Position numbers and translations under genes: made by a program
Shown: piece after piece, positions 33,877 through 40,663 of the stretch
How positions within the stretch are numbered: position 1 is the stretch's first letter
Layout: each line of letters starts with the position of its first letter
NCBI GenBank assembly: GCA_964473745.1
Contig: CAYYQE010000011.1
Location: 1-43,534 of the forward strand
Length of the DNA stretch: 43,534 nt
Direction of reading: 5' to 3'
Source: JABJMC01 sp964473745
GTDB lineage: Bacteria; Patescibacteriota; Gracilibacteria; UBA1369; UBA12473
Notes under the pieces: generated by a model
The model's input: the letters and a program-made list of their open reading frames with translations, nothing else
Database searches by the model: none
What the model was told of the DNA's origin: nothing

Positions 33877-36800
33877 ATGAAACAAATTTTTGCCCGTATT
33901 GTGCTTATTACGCTCTTGATCGGAATGATGGGGTCAATTGAAACAGATTTTGCGAAAATAGAGGCTCCGGAATTTTCAGGGGGAGGAGTGCGCGCGGACA
34001 CAATCTATGTGCCCGACACAATCCAACTCCCCGCGCGCTACAACGCCAGCACCGCTGATTTTGCCCCAGCTTATGAAAACGAATCCCAATTTCTTTCTCC
34101 TATCCTAACCCCAGACTTTGCTTTTGATGTTGTAGGCATCGAATGGGAAGAAGTTCGCCCTTCTGGCACTGACATTGAATTTCAGGTTAGATTTCAACAT
34201 CAAGACGAAAAATGGGGACAATGGAACGTTTTACATCCCGACGACACCAAAGACGGAGCCACAAGCGCCATCGACGAAGTTGTCAGCACTGCTCGTTCCC
34301 AAGCAATCCAATACAAAGTCCTCCTTCGCAGCTCCGACTCAAGCGTCACCCCTCAAGTTAAAAACGTAAATTTTCACTACATTGACGGCGCCTACCAGCC
34401 AGAGGCATCTGTCAAACAAGGCCAATCTCCAGCTGCCGACCTAAAAAAACTCAGCTTTGCCAGCGAATCTTATGACATTATTTCTCGCGAAGAGTGGGCC
34501 GCTGACGAATCCTGGCGAACCAATGACTTTTTTGGTTACGATCCAGACGAGGACGCTGAAGATCTTGATGTTGAAACCGAAGACATGAGCCCGGGCCACG
34601 AGCCAACCGCTCAAGAACTTTACCCCGAGGAATTCGAACTCACAGAAACAATCACCCAAGATGATGAAGGGAACGATCTTTATTGGCCCCAAGAATATGC
34701 TAAAAATGTCGACAAAATTATCATTCATCACACCGCCGGAATAAATGGCGAAGACAACGCCGCCGCTTCTGTTCGTGGTATTTACTATTATCACACCGTA
34801 CGCAAGGGATGGGGCGATATTGGATATAATTATTTAATTGATACTCACGGAAATATTTATGAAGGCCGCGCCGGTGGAGAAAGTGTTGTTGCTGGTCACG
34901 CGCGGGGTAACAACACTGGTACCATCGGGATTGCGGTCATGGGGAATTACGAAGAAGAAAGCGTTTCCTACGCCGCCTTAGAAGCTTTGGCTTATCTTGT
35001 TCAGGACAAAGCCGAACTCCATAATATTAATGTTGATAGGTACAGTAGCTTCCGCGGAGAAGTAACTCCTAACATGGGTGGGCATCGCGATTTTGGGTCA
35101 ACTTTATGTCCCGGAAAAAACTTATACGCTATATTGCCAGTTTTGCGCGATATTATTGATTCTAATCTGTTGGATTACGAAACACAGCTCATTGAAGAAG
35201 GGTCAGATGACCCCTATGCTTTTGCTAATGTGAATCGCTATGACACCTTAGTAATGAATCCCGAAGATACTGAAACTTTCACCTTAGAACTGAAAAATAT
35301 TGGTACCGAAATTTGGGATGACGAAACTTATCTCGTGGCCAACCGCAATACCAACGCCGAAACTCTAGTTCATCTCACAAAATCTGACGGGAATAGTCAA
35401 AGTATTGCTTATATAAATGAGACGGAAACTATGCCCGGCGAAACAGCTACTTTTACCATTGAAGCCGAGGCCATGATGCGTGGGGGATTTGAATCGTTCG
35501 ACATTACGCCAATTTTTAGTGGGGTTACAAAAACCAACCACTATTTGAATTTGCCAGTTTATGTGGCCAGTCCGATCTTAACTTACGATGTTTCTAGCCT
35601 TACTCAAGACAAGGAACGCACCCTGGCTGACGAAATTATTACTGGGAAAATCACCATTGAAAATACCGGTAATGTTGATTGGATGCAGGATGGATCATAC
35701 CCCATGAGTTTGTCTGGAATAACTCTTCCCGAAGAAATTGTTGAACCCGGGGAATACGCTACTTTTTCATATGATTTTATAGCTCCAACTACTCCGGGAA
35801 CGCACACCGAGTATTTTACTCCAATAATTGAAGGCGCAGATTCATTTGAAGGCGACTCTATTGGGATCAGTATTTTAGTTTATGACAAAAGTATCCAGGC
35901 GCAGTTCATAGACGCTAGTACTGACGATCAATTTGAGCCAGGGGAGCAAAAAGATATTTGGATAGATTTGCAAAATGTCGGTTATTTAACCTGGGAAAAC
36001 AGTGGAGATGAGCTGTTTAATGTTGGCTTAATCCATCATCCGGATATTGGTGTAACTGCTCCTACTTTAGGTTCAACTACAGTTGATTTGGGCGAAACAG
36101 GGCGAGTTGAATTCGAAATCACAGCCCCGCAAACACCCGGGAATTATACTGTTTATTTAAAACCGCGCGTTGGCAAACAAAATTTAGTTCAAAAACCACT
36201 CTATTTTAAATTCACAGTCGCCGAAACAGAGGCGATTACGATCGAAACCACTAACTCATCCATTACGGATTCCACTCTCGACCAAGAAGAAATTCGCATT
36301 AAATTAAGCTATGACCAAGCTACTTTTGATGATCCAGTTATTACGGCCAATGGTGCGTTTGATGTTTATCGTGGCGACATATTATTTTTAGATTTGGCGG
36401 CTGGGGATGAAGTCGAGGTTCGCGTGCGTCCAGACAATTATCAGGTTATTTACGATGCTTATGCTTGGGTTGTAGAGGAAGTCCCACGGTTTGTTCCACG
36501 CAGTGAAAACACTATTTTGGAAATCACTAATTATGAAAATCGCCCTAGTTGGAATCCGGCTTTAAACGACAATTTTTTCCGTGGTGTTTTGGAAGTTCAA
36601 AGTGTTGAAGGCGAACTAACTATAATTAATGAATTGCCACTAGAAATGTATTTGCGAGGAATTGCCGAGGCCATAAATAGCGAACCAACCGAAAAAATCC
36701 GGACCATGACTATTTTAGCGCGCACTTATGCTCGTTGGTATATGAGCGAAGAAGAAAAATTTCCCGGGATGCCTTATAACTTAGATGATGACCCTAATGT

Positions 36801-37146
36801 TTCTCAAAAATACCTAGGTTATGGCTATGAAATGCGAGCGCCAAACATAGTGCAAGCTGTCGCGGACACTGCCGGAATGGTTGTAACTTACGAAGGCGAG
36901 GTCATTAAAACTCCGTATTTCAGTTCTACTGATGGCACCTCAACTCGCAGCGCCGAAGAGGTTTGGGGTTGGACTTTTACTCCTTATTTGCAGAGCGTTT
37001 CCGATTCGTTATGTGAGGTTGGATATTTTAGTGGACATGGTGTGGGCTTAAGTGGCTGTGGTGCCACGGCCGCCGCGGAACAGGGGAGTACTTACGAAGA
37101 AATCATCAAATACTACTACCAAGGGGTTGAGATAGAGGTGAAGTAA
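33877..37146 (+). CDS. Large secreted peptidoglycan hydrolase: PGRP-type amidase fused to a SpoIID-like domain
   Basis: The protein has 1089 residues with a signal peptide (about 1-25). Residues 60-180 are a beta-rich N-terminal domain. Residues about 195-430 are an amidase_2/PGRP domain with zinc ligands His284, His403 and Cys411 (IIIHHTAG, MGGHRDFGSTLCPGK), spaced as in T7 lysozyme-like amidases. Residues 440-800 hold three Ig-like repeats with a shared pattern (IGTEIWDDETY, TGNVDWMQDGSYP, VGYLTWENSGDELF). Residues 830-1089 are a SpoIID/LytB-like domain: PLEMYLRGIAEAI with Glu931 aligned to the catalytic Glu, ILARTYARW, and SGHGVGLSGCGA. It should cut both the amide link and the glycan backbone. 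It is followed at once by a Pho-box-like promoter. Confidence 0.88.
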   Translation: MKQIFARIVLITLLIGMMGSIETDFAKIEAPEFSGGGVRADTIYVPDTIQLPARYNASTADFAPAYENESQFLSPILTPDFAFDVVGIEWEEVRPSGTDIEFQVRFQHQDEKWGQWNVLHPDDTKDGATSAIDEVVSTARSQAIQYKVLLRSSDSSVTPQVKNVNFHYIDGAYQPEASVKQGQSPAADLKKLSFASESYDIISREEWAADESWRTNDFFGYDPDEDAEDLDVETEDMSPGHEPTAQELYPEEFELTETITQDDEGNDLYWPQEYAKNVDKIIIHHTAGINGEDNAAASVRGIYYYHTVRKGWGDIGYNYLIDTHGNIYEGRAGGESVVAGHARGNNTGTIGIAVMGNYEEESVSYAALEALAYLVQDKAELHNINVDRYSSFRGEVTPNMGGHRDFGSTLCPGKNLYAILPVLRDIIDSNLLDYETQLIEEGSDDPYAFANVNRYDTLVMNPEDTETFTLELKNIGTEIWDDETYLVANRNTNAETLVHLTKSDGNSQSIAYINETETMPGETATFTIEAEAMMRGGFESFDITPIFSGVTKTNHYLNLPVYVASPILTYDVSSLTQDKERTLADEIITGKITIENTGNVDWMQDGSYPMSLSGITLPEEIVEPGEYATFSYDFIAPTTPGTHTEYFTPIIEGADSFEGDSIGISILVYDKSIQAQFIDASTDDQFEPGEQKDIWIDLQNVGYLTWENSGDELFNVGLIHHPDIGVTAPTLGSTTVDLGETGRVEFEITAPQTPGNYTVYLKPRVGKQNLVQKPLYFKFTVAETEAITIETTNSSITDSTLDQEEIRIKLSYDQATFDDPVITANGAFDVYRGDILFLDLAAGDEVEVRVRPDNYQVIYDAYAWVVEEVPRFVPRSENTILEITNYENRPSWNPALNDNFFRGVLEVQSVEGELTIINELPLEMYLRGIAEAINSEPTEKIRTMTILARTYARWYMSEEEKFPGMPYNLDDDPNVSQKYLGYGYEMRAPNIVQAVADTAGMVVTYEGEVIKTPYFSSTDGTSTRSAEEVWGWTFTPYLQSVSDSLCEVGYFSGHGVGLSGCGATAAAEQGSTYEEIIKYYYQGVEIEVK

Positions 37147-37150
37147 AATA

Positions 37151-37205
37151 GTTCATTTTCCGTTCATCTTTTGTTTACATTTTCGTAATGTCTTTTTGCT
37201 AACGT
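37151..37205 (+). promoter_or_regulatory. Promoter with 11-bp direct-repeat array (Pho-box-like), copy 1
   Basis: GTTCAT units start at 37151 and 37162, GTTTAC at 37173 and GTAATG at 37185, so the spacing is 11, 11 and 12 bp. An extended -10 TGCTAACGT (37197-37205) starts 12 nt after the last unit. No -35 hexamer is present; the array takes its place. The layout is that of PhoB/PhoP-type activator sites. It lies 5 nt after the amidase stop and would start the tRNA-like RNA near 37212. Confidence 0.65.
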
Positions 37206-37211
37206 GAAATT

Positions 37212-37331
37212 GTTCAGTATGGGGATGGCAAGGCTGCGTTGATAGATTTGACATCTAATCGACAGGGGTTCGACTCCCCTCATCTCGGCCACTGAGCAAC
37301 TGAAAGAGTCCCTTACACGAGGGGCTCTTTC
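37212..37331 (+). ncRNA. Short RNA with a tRNA-like 3' half ending in CCA
   Basis: After the promoter the sequence forms a tRNA-like fold: GGGGATG (37221-37227) pairs with CATCTCG (37281-37287) except at the outer G-G. A perfect T-arm follows the middle (AGGGG, loop TTCGACT, CCCCT; 37264-37280), and the end is G-CCA (37288-37291). The middle is only 36 nt: a mini-hairpin GCA/TGC and a stem TAGA/TCTA with loop TTTGACA. A normal D-arm is missing and the whole is 71 nt with CCA, shorter than a standard tRNA. A strong hairpin follows (37302-37331). It could be a degenerate tRNA, a tRNA-like regulatory RNA, or the remnant of an attachment site. Function is unknown. Confidence 0.45.
37302..37331 (+). 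terminator. Hairpin after the tRNA-like RNA
   Basis: GAAAGAGTCCC (37302-37312) pairs with GGGGCTCTTTC (37321-37331), 11 bp with one T-G pair, with an 8-nt loop. The usual T-tract is missing, so it may end transcription poorly or act as a processing stem. Confidence 0.55.
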
Positions 37332-37395
37332 GAATGACAGGCATCGATAGATTTGACAATACTATGTTATCATAATTTTGCTTTAAAATCCATTT

Positions 37396-37995
37396 ATGTC
37401 CTTAATTCTTGCCATCAACACCGCGTCCAAAGAAAGCGCCCTCGCGCTAGTTGAGAAAAACCTCTCATCAGGGGATTCGGGAGGCGTTCTGGCTGAACAA
37501 AGCTGGGCTAGCAATGCCAATGAATCCCAAAAATTACTACCCGGTGTTTTAGAAATGTTTAAAGAGACCGGCCGAGGATGGGAAGATTTAGATGAAGTTT
37601 TTGTGGTGGAGGGCCCCGGCGCTTATACCAGTTTACGGGTTGGGGTAGTGATTGCGAATGCCATTGCCTGGCAATTAAAAATTCCATTGCGGAGCACCGA
37701 TGCTTTTACAGTTTGGCAGGCCCGGATCAAAGAGTCAGCCGGGGATTCTCACCTTGTGGCCCTAGCTGCGGGACGTGATAATTTTTTAACTTCACTTACC
37801 GAACAACCAAAAACTCTCGAGGAACTAGAAAAATTAGGCCCCAAAATATACGGCGAAATTCCAAAAGGGGAACCTGAATTTAGTTTTGGTGAAGGAGTAG
37901 CTAAATTGGATTTTAAGACCTTAAAAAAGCAAACATCAGTAAAACCGCTGTATGTACGGCCTCCAGACATCACAATCCCTAAAAAAAGAGCCTAA
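37396..37995 (+). CDS. tsaB: tRNA threonylcarbamoyladenosine modification protein TsaB
   Basis: The protein has 199 residues. The N-terminus LILAINTASKESALAL is the actin-like nucleotide-fold start of TsaB/YeaZ, and VVEGPGAYTSLRVGVVIANAIAWQLKIPL is the signature segment of the family. The C-terminal part is short compared with E. coli TsaB (231 residues), which is usual in streamlined genomes. TsaB partners TsaD in making the t6A base of ANN-decoding tRNAs. TTTAAA lies 8 nt before the ATG. The gene is followed by a palindromic operator and the GC-rich cassette region. Confidence 0.9.
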   Translation: MSLILAINTASKESALALVEKNLSSGDSGGVLAEQSWASNANESQKLLPGVLEMFKETGRGWEDLDEVFVVEGPGAYTSLRVGVVIANAIAWQLKIPLRSTDAFTVWQARIKESAGDSHLVALAAGRDNFLTSLTEQPKTLEELEKLGPKIYGEIPKGEPEFSFGEGVAKLDFKTLKKQTSVKPLYVRPPDITIPKKRA

Positions 37996-38022
37996 ACACA
38001 CCCCATAACAGAAAGGAAAAAG

Positions 38023-38065
38023 TGTCAACAAATAATGTTGACAAATATTATAATTCATGTAATAT
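38023..38065 (+). promoter_or_regulatory. Operator-promoter in front of the first GC-rich cassette
   Basis: TGTCAACA (38023-38030), a 5-nt AATAA spacer and TGTTGACA (38036-38043) form a perfect 8-bp inverted repeat. Its right arm contains the -35 TTGACA (38038-38043). A -10 TAATAT lies 16 nt later (38060-38065). A repressor at the palindrome would block the promoter. The DNA is AT-rich like the backbone. Confidence 0.65.
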
Positions 38066-38163
38066 AGTTTGCCTTGCTCCGTTTATAACGTTGCAAGCGT
38101 GCATTTCCTCCCATTTGTTCCTAAAAATAGGTTTTCGGATGGCGATGGAATGCCGATGCTCAT

Positions 38164-38179
38164 TGAAAACCTGCATGAA
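38164..38179 (+). repeat. Left inverted repeat of GC-rich cassette 1
   Basis: TGAAAACCTGCATGAA is repeated exactly, inverted, at 39101-39116. It is 13/16 identical to the left repeat of cassette 2 at 39309-39324. Confidence 0.75.
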
Positions 38180-38183
38180 AATA

Positions 38184-38363
38184 CTTACTGGTCAGCACCA
38201 AGGGATGAAGCTCAGGGAGGGGGTTTCATCTCTTGTTCCTGACTGGTAAGTCGAGACTACAATCAAGACAAACTGGAACGGTTCGTAAACCGGCCTTTCT
38301 GCGTGGTTGCGGAGAGGATGGTTGAAGACTGCGCCTCGCACTCCATAGAGGGGGGCGAGTTTT
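38184..38363 (+). ncRNA. Highly structured 5' leader of lipoprotein gene 1, possible attenuator
   Basis: Four stem-loops follow each other. The first is long: CTTACTGGTCAG (38184-38195) with CTGACTGGTAAG (38239-38250), 12 pairs counting G-U, then CAAGGGATGAA (38199-38209) with TTCATCTCTTG (38225-38235), 11 pairs, around a G-rich loop. Next are CGGTT/AACCG (38279-38292) and CCTTTCTGC/GCGGAGAGG (38294-38317). The last is CTCGC/GCGAG (38335-38359) with inner CTCC/GGGG, followed by TTTT, just before the ribosome site at 38373. No known riboswitch class is recognised. Confidence 0.55.
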
Positions 38364-38382
38364 GCGACCGAAGGAGGTCAAG

Positions 38383-38994
38383 ATGCGCAAGAACACCCTG
38401 GGCCTGATCATCCTCGCGCGGCTCGCCCTCCCGCTCGTGACCGTCGTGTCCAGCTGCTGCTACACGGGTGGCTGCCTCTACGACGAGTGCTACGACGACC
38501 CCATGGACAGCGACGGCGATGGCGACGTGGACGACGACGACATCGACGACATGCTGTCGGCCATGGACCTGGAGAAGCTGTACAACTGCGCCACCATCCC
38601 CTACGCGGGCTTCGGCCTGTACGGGGAGTCCTGGAAGCTGGAGGTCTACATCGACATCTCGGCCTGCGCGGTCGAGGACGTCGAGGGCGTCCTCATCTGG
38701 GACAACGTGTCGTTCGAGGACGAGATGTACTTCACGGTGGAGGACACCGAGTACGACTTCGACGACGCCAACGACCTCATCCTCGCCACCGGCCTGGACG
38801 CCTGGTACCTCTTCCCCTACCCGCCCGCCAGCGGGTACGCACCGGTGGTCATCCCCTTCGTGGATGTCACCGCGCTCGGCCTCTTCGAGGTCCGGGTGCT
38901 GTGCGAGAACGACGAGCAGTACGACTGCCCGGTCGAGGTGTGCTCCTACGACAGCTTCGGCCAGGCGGAGTGCACCGAGGACGTCAAGTACTAG
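38383..38994 (+). CDS. GC-rich cassette gene 1: Asp-rich putative lipoprotein
   Basis: The protein has 203 residues from the ATG at 38383, chosen for GGAGG 6 nt upstream. A signal sequence (1-22) ends in VVSSC, a plausible lipobox. Residues about 40-55 contain an EF-hand/dockerin-like calcium loop (DSDGDGDVDDDD). The rest is a beta-rich domain with Cys spacing C-x25-C-x78-C-x7-C followed by PVE. The next lipoprotein has nearly the same pattern, so they are paralogues. Codon use is strongly GC-rich, unlike tsaB and rsmI on either side. I recognise no family. The gene lies inside a 953-bp segment bounded by 16-bp inverted repeats. Confidence 0.8.
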   Translation: MRKNTLGLIILARLALPLVTVVSSCCYTGGCLYDECYDDPMDSDGDGDVDDDDIDDMLSAMDLEKLYNCATIPYAGFGLYGESWKLEVYIDISACAVEDVEGVLIWDNVSFEDEMYFTVEDTEYDFDDANDLILATGLDAWYLFPYPPASGYAPVVIPFVDVTALGLFEVRVLCENDEQYDCPVEVCSYDSFGQAECTEDVKY

Positions 38995-39100
38995 AGGGCT
39001 TCGTCACCCCTCTGTCTGATCGTGCCGCCGCGCCTGGATCCCCGGGGGCGGTCTGGCAAGCCGTTCCCGGGGCCCATGGCCTCTGTCTTATTTTTTGTCA

Positions 39101-39116
39101 TTCATGCAGGTTTTCA
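39101..39116 (-). repeat. Right inverted repeat of GC-rich cassette 1
   Basis: TTCATGCAGGTTTTCA is the exact reverse complement of 38164-38179. It marks the change from GC-rich to AT-rich sequence downstream of lipoprotein gene 1. Confidence 0.75.
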
Positions 39117-39131
39117 CAACAAATTTAATTG

Positions 39132-39156
39132 ACCACCACAAAAAGGTGGTGTTTTT
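39132..39156 (+). terminator. Intrinsic terminator after cassette 1
   Basis: ACCACC (39132-39137) pairs with GGTGGT (39145-39150) and is followed by GTTTTT. It lies in AT-rich DNA outside the inverted repeat, so it appears to belong to the host site. Confidence 0.65.
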
Positions 39157-39168
39157 AATTTACAAAAA

Positions 39169-39224
39169 GTTAATGTTTTGTTCATTTTTTGTTTAGATTT
39201 TCGTAATGGGTGATCTGCTAGCGT
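39169..39224 (+). promoter_or_regulatory. Promoter with 11-bp direct-repeat array (Pho-box-like), copy 2
   Basis: GTTAAT at 39169, GTTCAT at 39180, GTTTAG at 39191 and GTAATG at 39203 give spacings of 11, 11 and 12 bp, the same as copy 1. The extended -10 TGCTAGCGT (39216-39224) has TAGCGT 16 nt after the start of the last unit. It lies 85 nt upstream of the left repeat of cassette 2 and is the likely promoter of lipoprotein gene 2. Confidence 0.65.
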
Positions 39225-39308
39225 GAAAGCAGGTTTTTTTATGTACGCCAGTTTTCATGGCTGCGAAACATCATCCATCCCATGGCGAACTTGGCGTCAA
39301 ATGATCCT

Positions 39309-39324
39309 TGAAAGTCTGCACGAA
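39309..39324 (+). repeat. Left inverted repeat of GC-rich cassette 2
   Basis: TGAAAGTCTGCACGAA; its last 15 bases recur inverted at 39954-39968. It differs from the cassette 1 repeat at three positions, all transitions. Confidence 0.75.
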
Positions 39325-39356
39325 CAACCGGCCAACCCTCACAAAAGGAGAACAAA

Positions 39357-39863
39357 ATGGCCAACACGCGCTCGCTCGTCTTTATCATCACCTTGCTGTC
39401 TGTCAGCGTCTTCGGGAGCCTGGGCTGTACCGAGTACGGACTCCAGGCCCTCTACGGCATGCCCGAGGGTATGCACCTCGACAGCTACCGGGACTGCACC
39501 CAGGTCATCGGCACGCGGTATGGGTACGTGGATCACACCTTCAGTGTGGTCATGATGTACTCAGGCTGCCTGGCCGAGGACTACCAGGCCTACCTCCTCA
39601 TCGAACACGAGTTCGAAGAGATGGAGGTGCAGTGGACCACCGCGGACTACGTCACCAGCAATGGCGACACCATCACCGTGGACGCGGTCTACTACAGCCT
39701 GGAATTCTGGTACAACCCGGTGGACATCGAAATGCAGGTGATCCCGTACTCCGGGAACACGGCCTACGGCATCCACGAATTCTGGACTCACTGCCCGGAC
39801 GATGACACCGATTCTTGTCCGGTGGAGTACAACGGCGCCGTTGGCCCCGAGGACCTGCTGTAG
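39357..39863 (+). CDS. GC-rich cassette gene 2: putative lipoprotein, paralogue of gene 1
   Basis: The protein has 168 residues. A signal sequence (1-23) ends at Cys24 in FGSLGC, a possible lipid attachment site. The mature domain has Cys spacing C-x23-C-x74-C-x7-C followed by PVE, matching lipoprotein 1, plus similar strand patterns (Tyr/Val-rich around the second Cys and ED after it). The calcium loop of gene 1 is missing. AAAGGAG lies 9 nt before the ATG. Base use is GC-rich. The gene fills a 660-bp segment bounded by inverted repeats and is followed directly by rsmI. Function unknown; a surface protein is likely. Confidence 0.8.
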   Translation: MANTRSLVFIITLLSVSVFGSLGCTEYGLQALYGMPEGMHLDSYRDCTQVIGTRYGYVDHTFSVVMMYSGCLAEDYQAYLLIEHEFEEMEVQWTTADYVTSNGDTITVDAVYYSLEFWYNPVDIEMQVIPYSGNTAYGIHEFWTHCPDDDTDSCPVEYNGAVGPEDLL

Positions 39864-39953
39864 CAGCAGGGCGAGGAACGGCCGAGGGGGAGTGGTGAGG
39901 GGCGCGGGCCGATTTGTCTGTCCGCGTCTCCGCCGCTCATCCCCGCGCTTAAT

Positions 39954-39968
39954 TTCGTGCAGACTTTC
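39954..39968 (-). repeat. Right inverted repeat of GC-rich cassette 2
   Basis: TTCGTGCAGACTTTC is the exact reverse complement of 39310-39324. It ends 6 nt before the TG of the extended -10 of rsmI. Confidence 0.75.
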
Positions 39969-39974
39969 CTGAGG

Positions 39975-39983
39975 TGCTATAAT
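39975..39983 (+). promoter_or_regulatory. rsmI: Extended -10 promoter of rsmI, apparently leaderless
   Basis: TGCTATAAT ends 6 nt before the ATG at 39990, so the predicted first base of the transcript is the A of the start codon. The same nonamer serves the cysteine-rich gene at 28370. Confidence 0.6.
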
Positions 39984-39989
39984 CGGGCC

Positions 39990-40649
39990 ATGCTTTCCAT
40001 TGTTTCAACCCCCATTGGCAATCTCGAGGACATGACTCTTCGGGCCATTCGAACCTTAAAAGAGGCGGATTTAATCGCTTCCGAAGATACGCGCCACACC
40101 GGTCGATTACTTAAACATTTTGATGTTGAAACACCTCAACTGAGCTTCCATTCCCACAGTGGCCAAGCCAAATTAGACAAAATTATGACCGCCCTACACG
40201 AAGGCCAGCATGTGGCCTTAGTTTCCGACGCCGGAACTCCCGGGATTTCGGATCCCGGCTATTTACTGATTCGTCGCGCCATCGAAGAGGGGATTGAAGT
40301 GGTCCCCATTCCGGGCCCCAGTGCCCTTTTAGCTGCTTTGGTGACGTCTGGTTTGCCTATGGATAAGTTTGTTTACCTTGGATTCCTTCCAACTAAAAAG
40401 GGCCGAAAAACGCTTCTAGAAGGCCTACAAAGCGAAGAGCGAACAATTATTTTGTACGAGTCTCCGCACCGCCTTCAAAAAACTCTCAAAAATCTCGTAG
40501 AATACGGATTTGAAAATCATCAACTAGTAATTGCCCGCGAACTCACCAAGCTCCATGAAACAATCTATCGCGGCACCGTAAAAAAGCTCGCCGCTGAGTT
40601 AAAAGACCAAAAACTCAAGGGTGAAATGGTTTTCCTACTACATCGCTAG
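39990..40649 (+). CDS. rsmI: 16S rRNA 2'-O-methyltransferase (C1402)
   Basis: The protein has 219 residues from the ATG at 39990; the earlier ATG at 39957 falls within the cassette repeat and before the promoter, so it is rejected. Motifs of the tetrapyrrole methylase fold: IVSTPIGNLEDMTLRAIRTL, ASEDTRHTGRLL, LVSDAGTPGISDPGYLL and VPIPGPSALLAALVTSGLP, all typical of RsmI. It methylates C1402 in the decoding centre of the small ribosomal subunit. The C-terminus is shorter than the 286 residues of E. coli RsmI. AT-rich codon use contrasts with the lipoprotein gene just upstream. Confidence 0.95.
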   Translation: MLSIVSTPIGNLEDMTLRAIRTLKEADLIASEDTRHTGRLLKHFDVETPQLSFHSHSGQAKLDKIMTALHEGQHVALVSDAGTPGISDPGYLLIRRAIEEGIEVVPIPGPSALLAALVTSGLPMDKFVYLGFLPTKKGRKTLLEGLQSEERTIILYESPHRLQKTLKNLVEYGFENHQLVIARELTKLHETIYRGTVKKLAAELKDQKLKGEMVFLLHR

Positions 40650-40663
40650 AGTTTTGCACAAAA

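Noticed and set aside
37212..37331. tmRNA or ordinary tRNA-Ser at the tRNA-like RNA
   Set aside because: There is no tag frame or GGATTCGAC-type tmRNA start, and the middle is too short for a D-arm or a serine variable arm.
39034..39050. GGATCCCCGGG, as in cloning-vector polylinkers
   Set aside because: The match is only 11 nt, lies inside a GC-rich stretch and is not followed by other polylinker sites, so chance is the better explanation.
39101..39120. dif-like (Xer) modules at the cassette repeats
   Set aside because: One repeat has ATTTCGTGCAG, slightly like a XerC arm, but no matching second arm at the 6-nt spacing is seen in any of the four copies.
38468..39128. Two further long frames overlapping lipoprotein gene 1
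   Set aside because: They encode monotonous Thr/Ser or Arg/Gly-rich strings typical of shifted GC-rich frames; the chosen frame has a signal peptide, Shine-Dalgarno and a conserved Cys pattern.
38164..39968. Integron cassette array with attC sites
   Set aside because: No RYYYAAC/GTTRRRY core pairs were found at the cassette ends and no integrase gene is present in the window.
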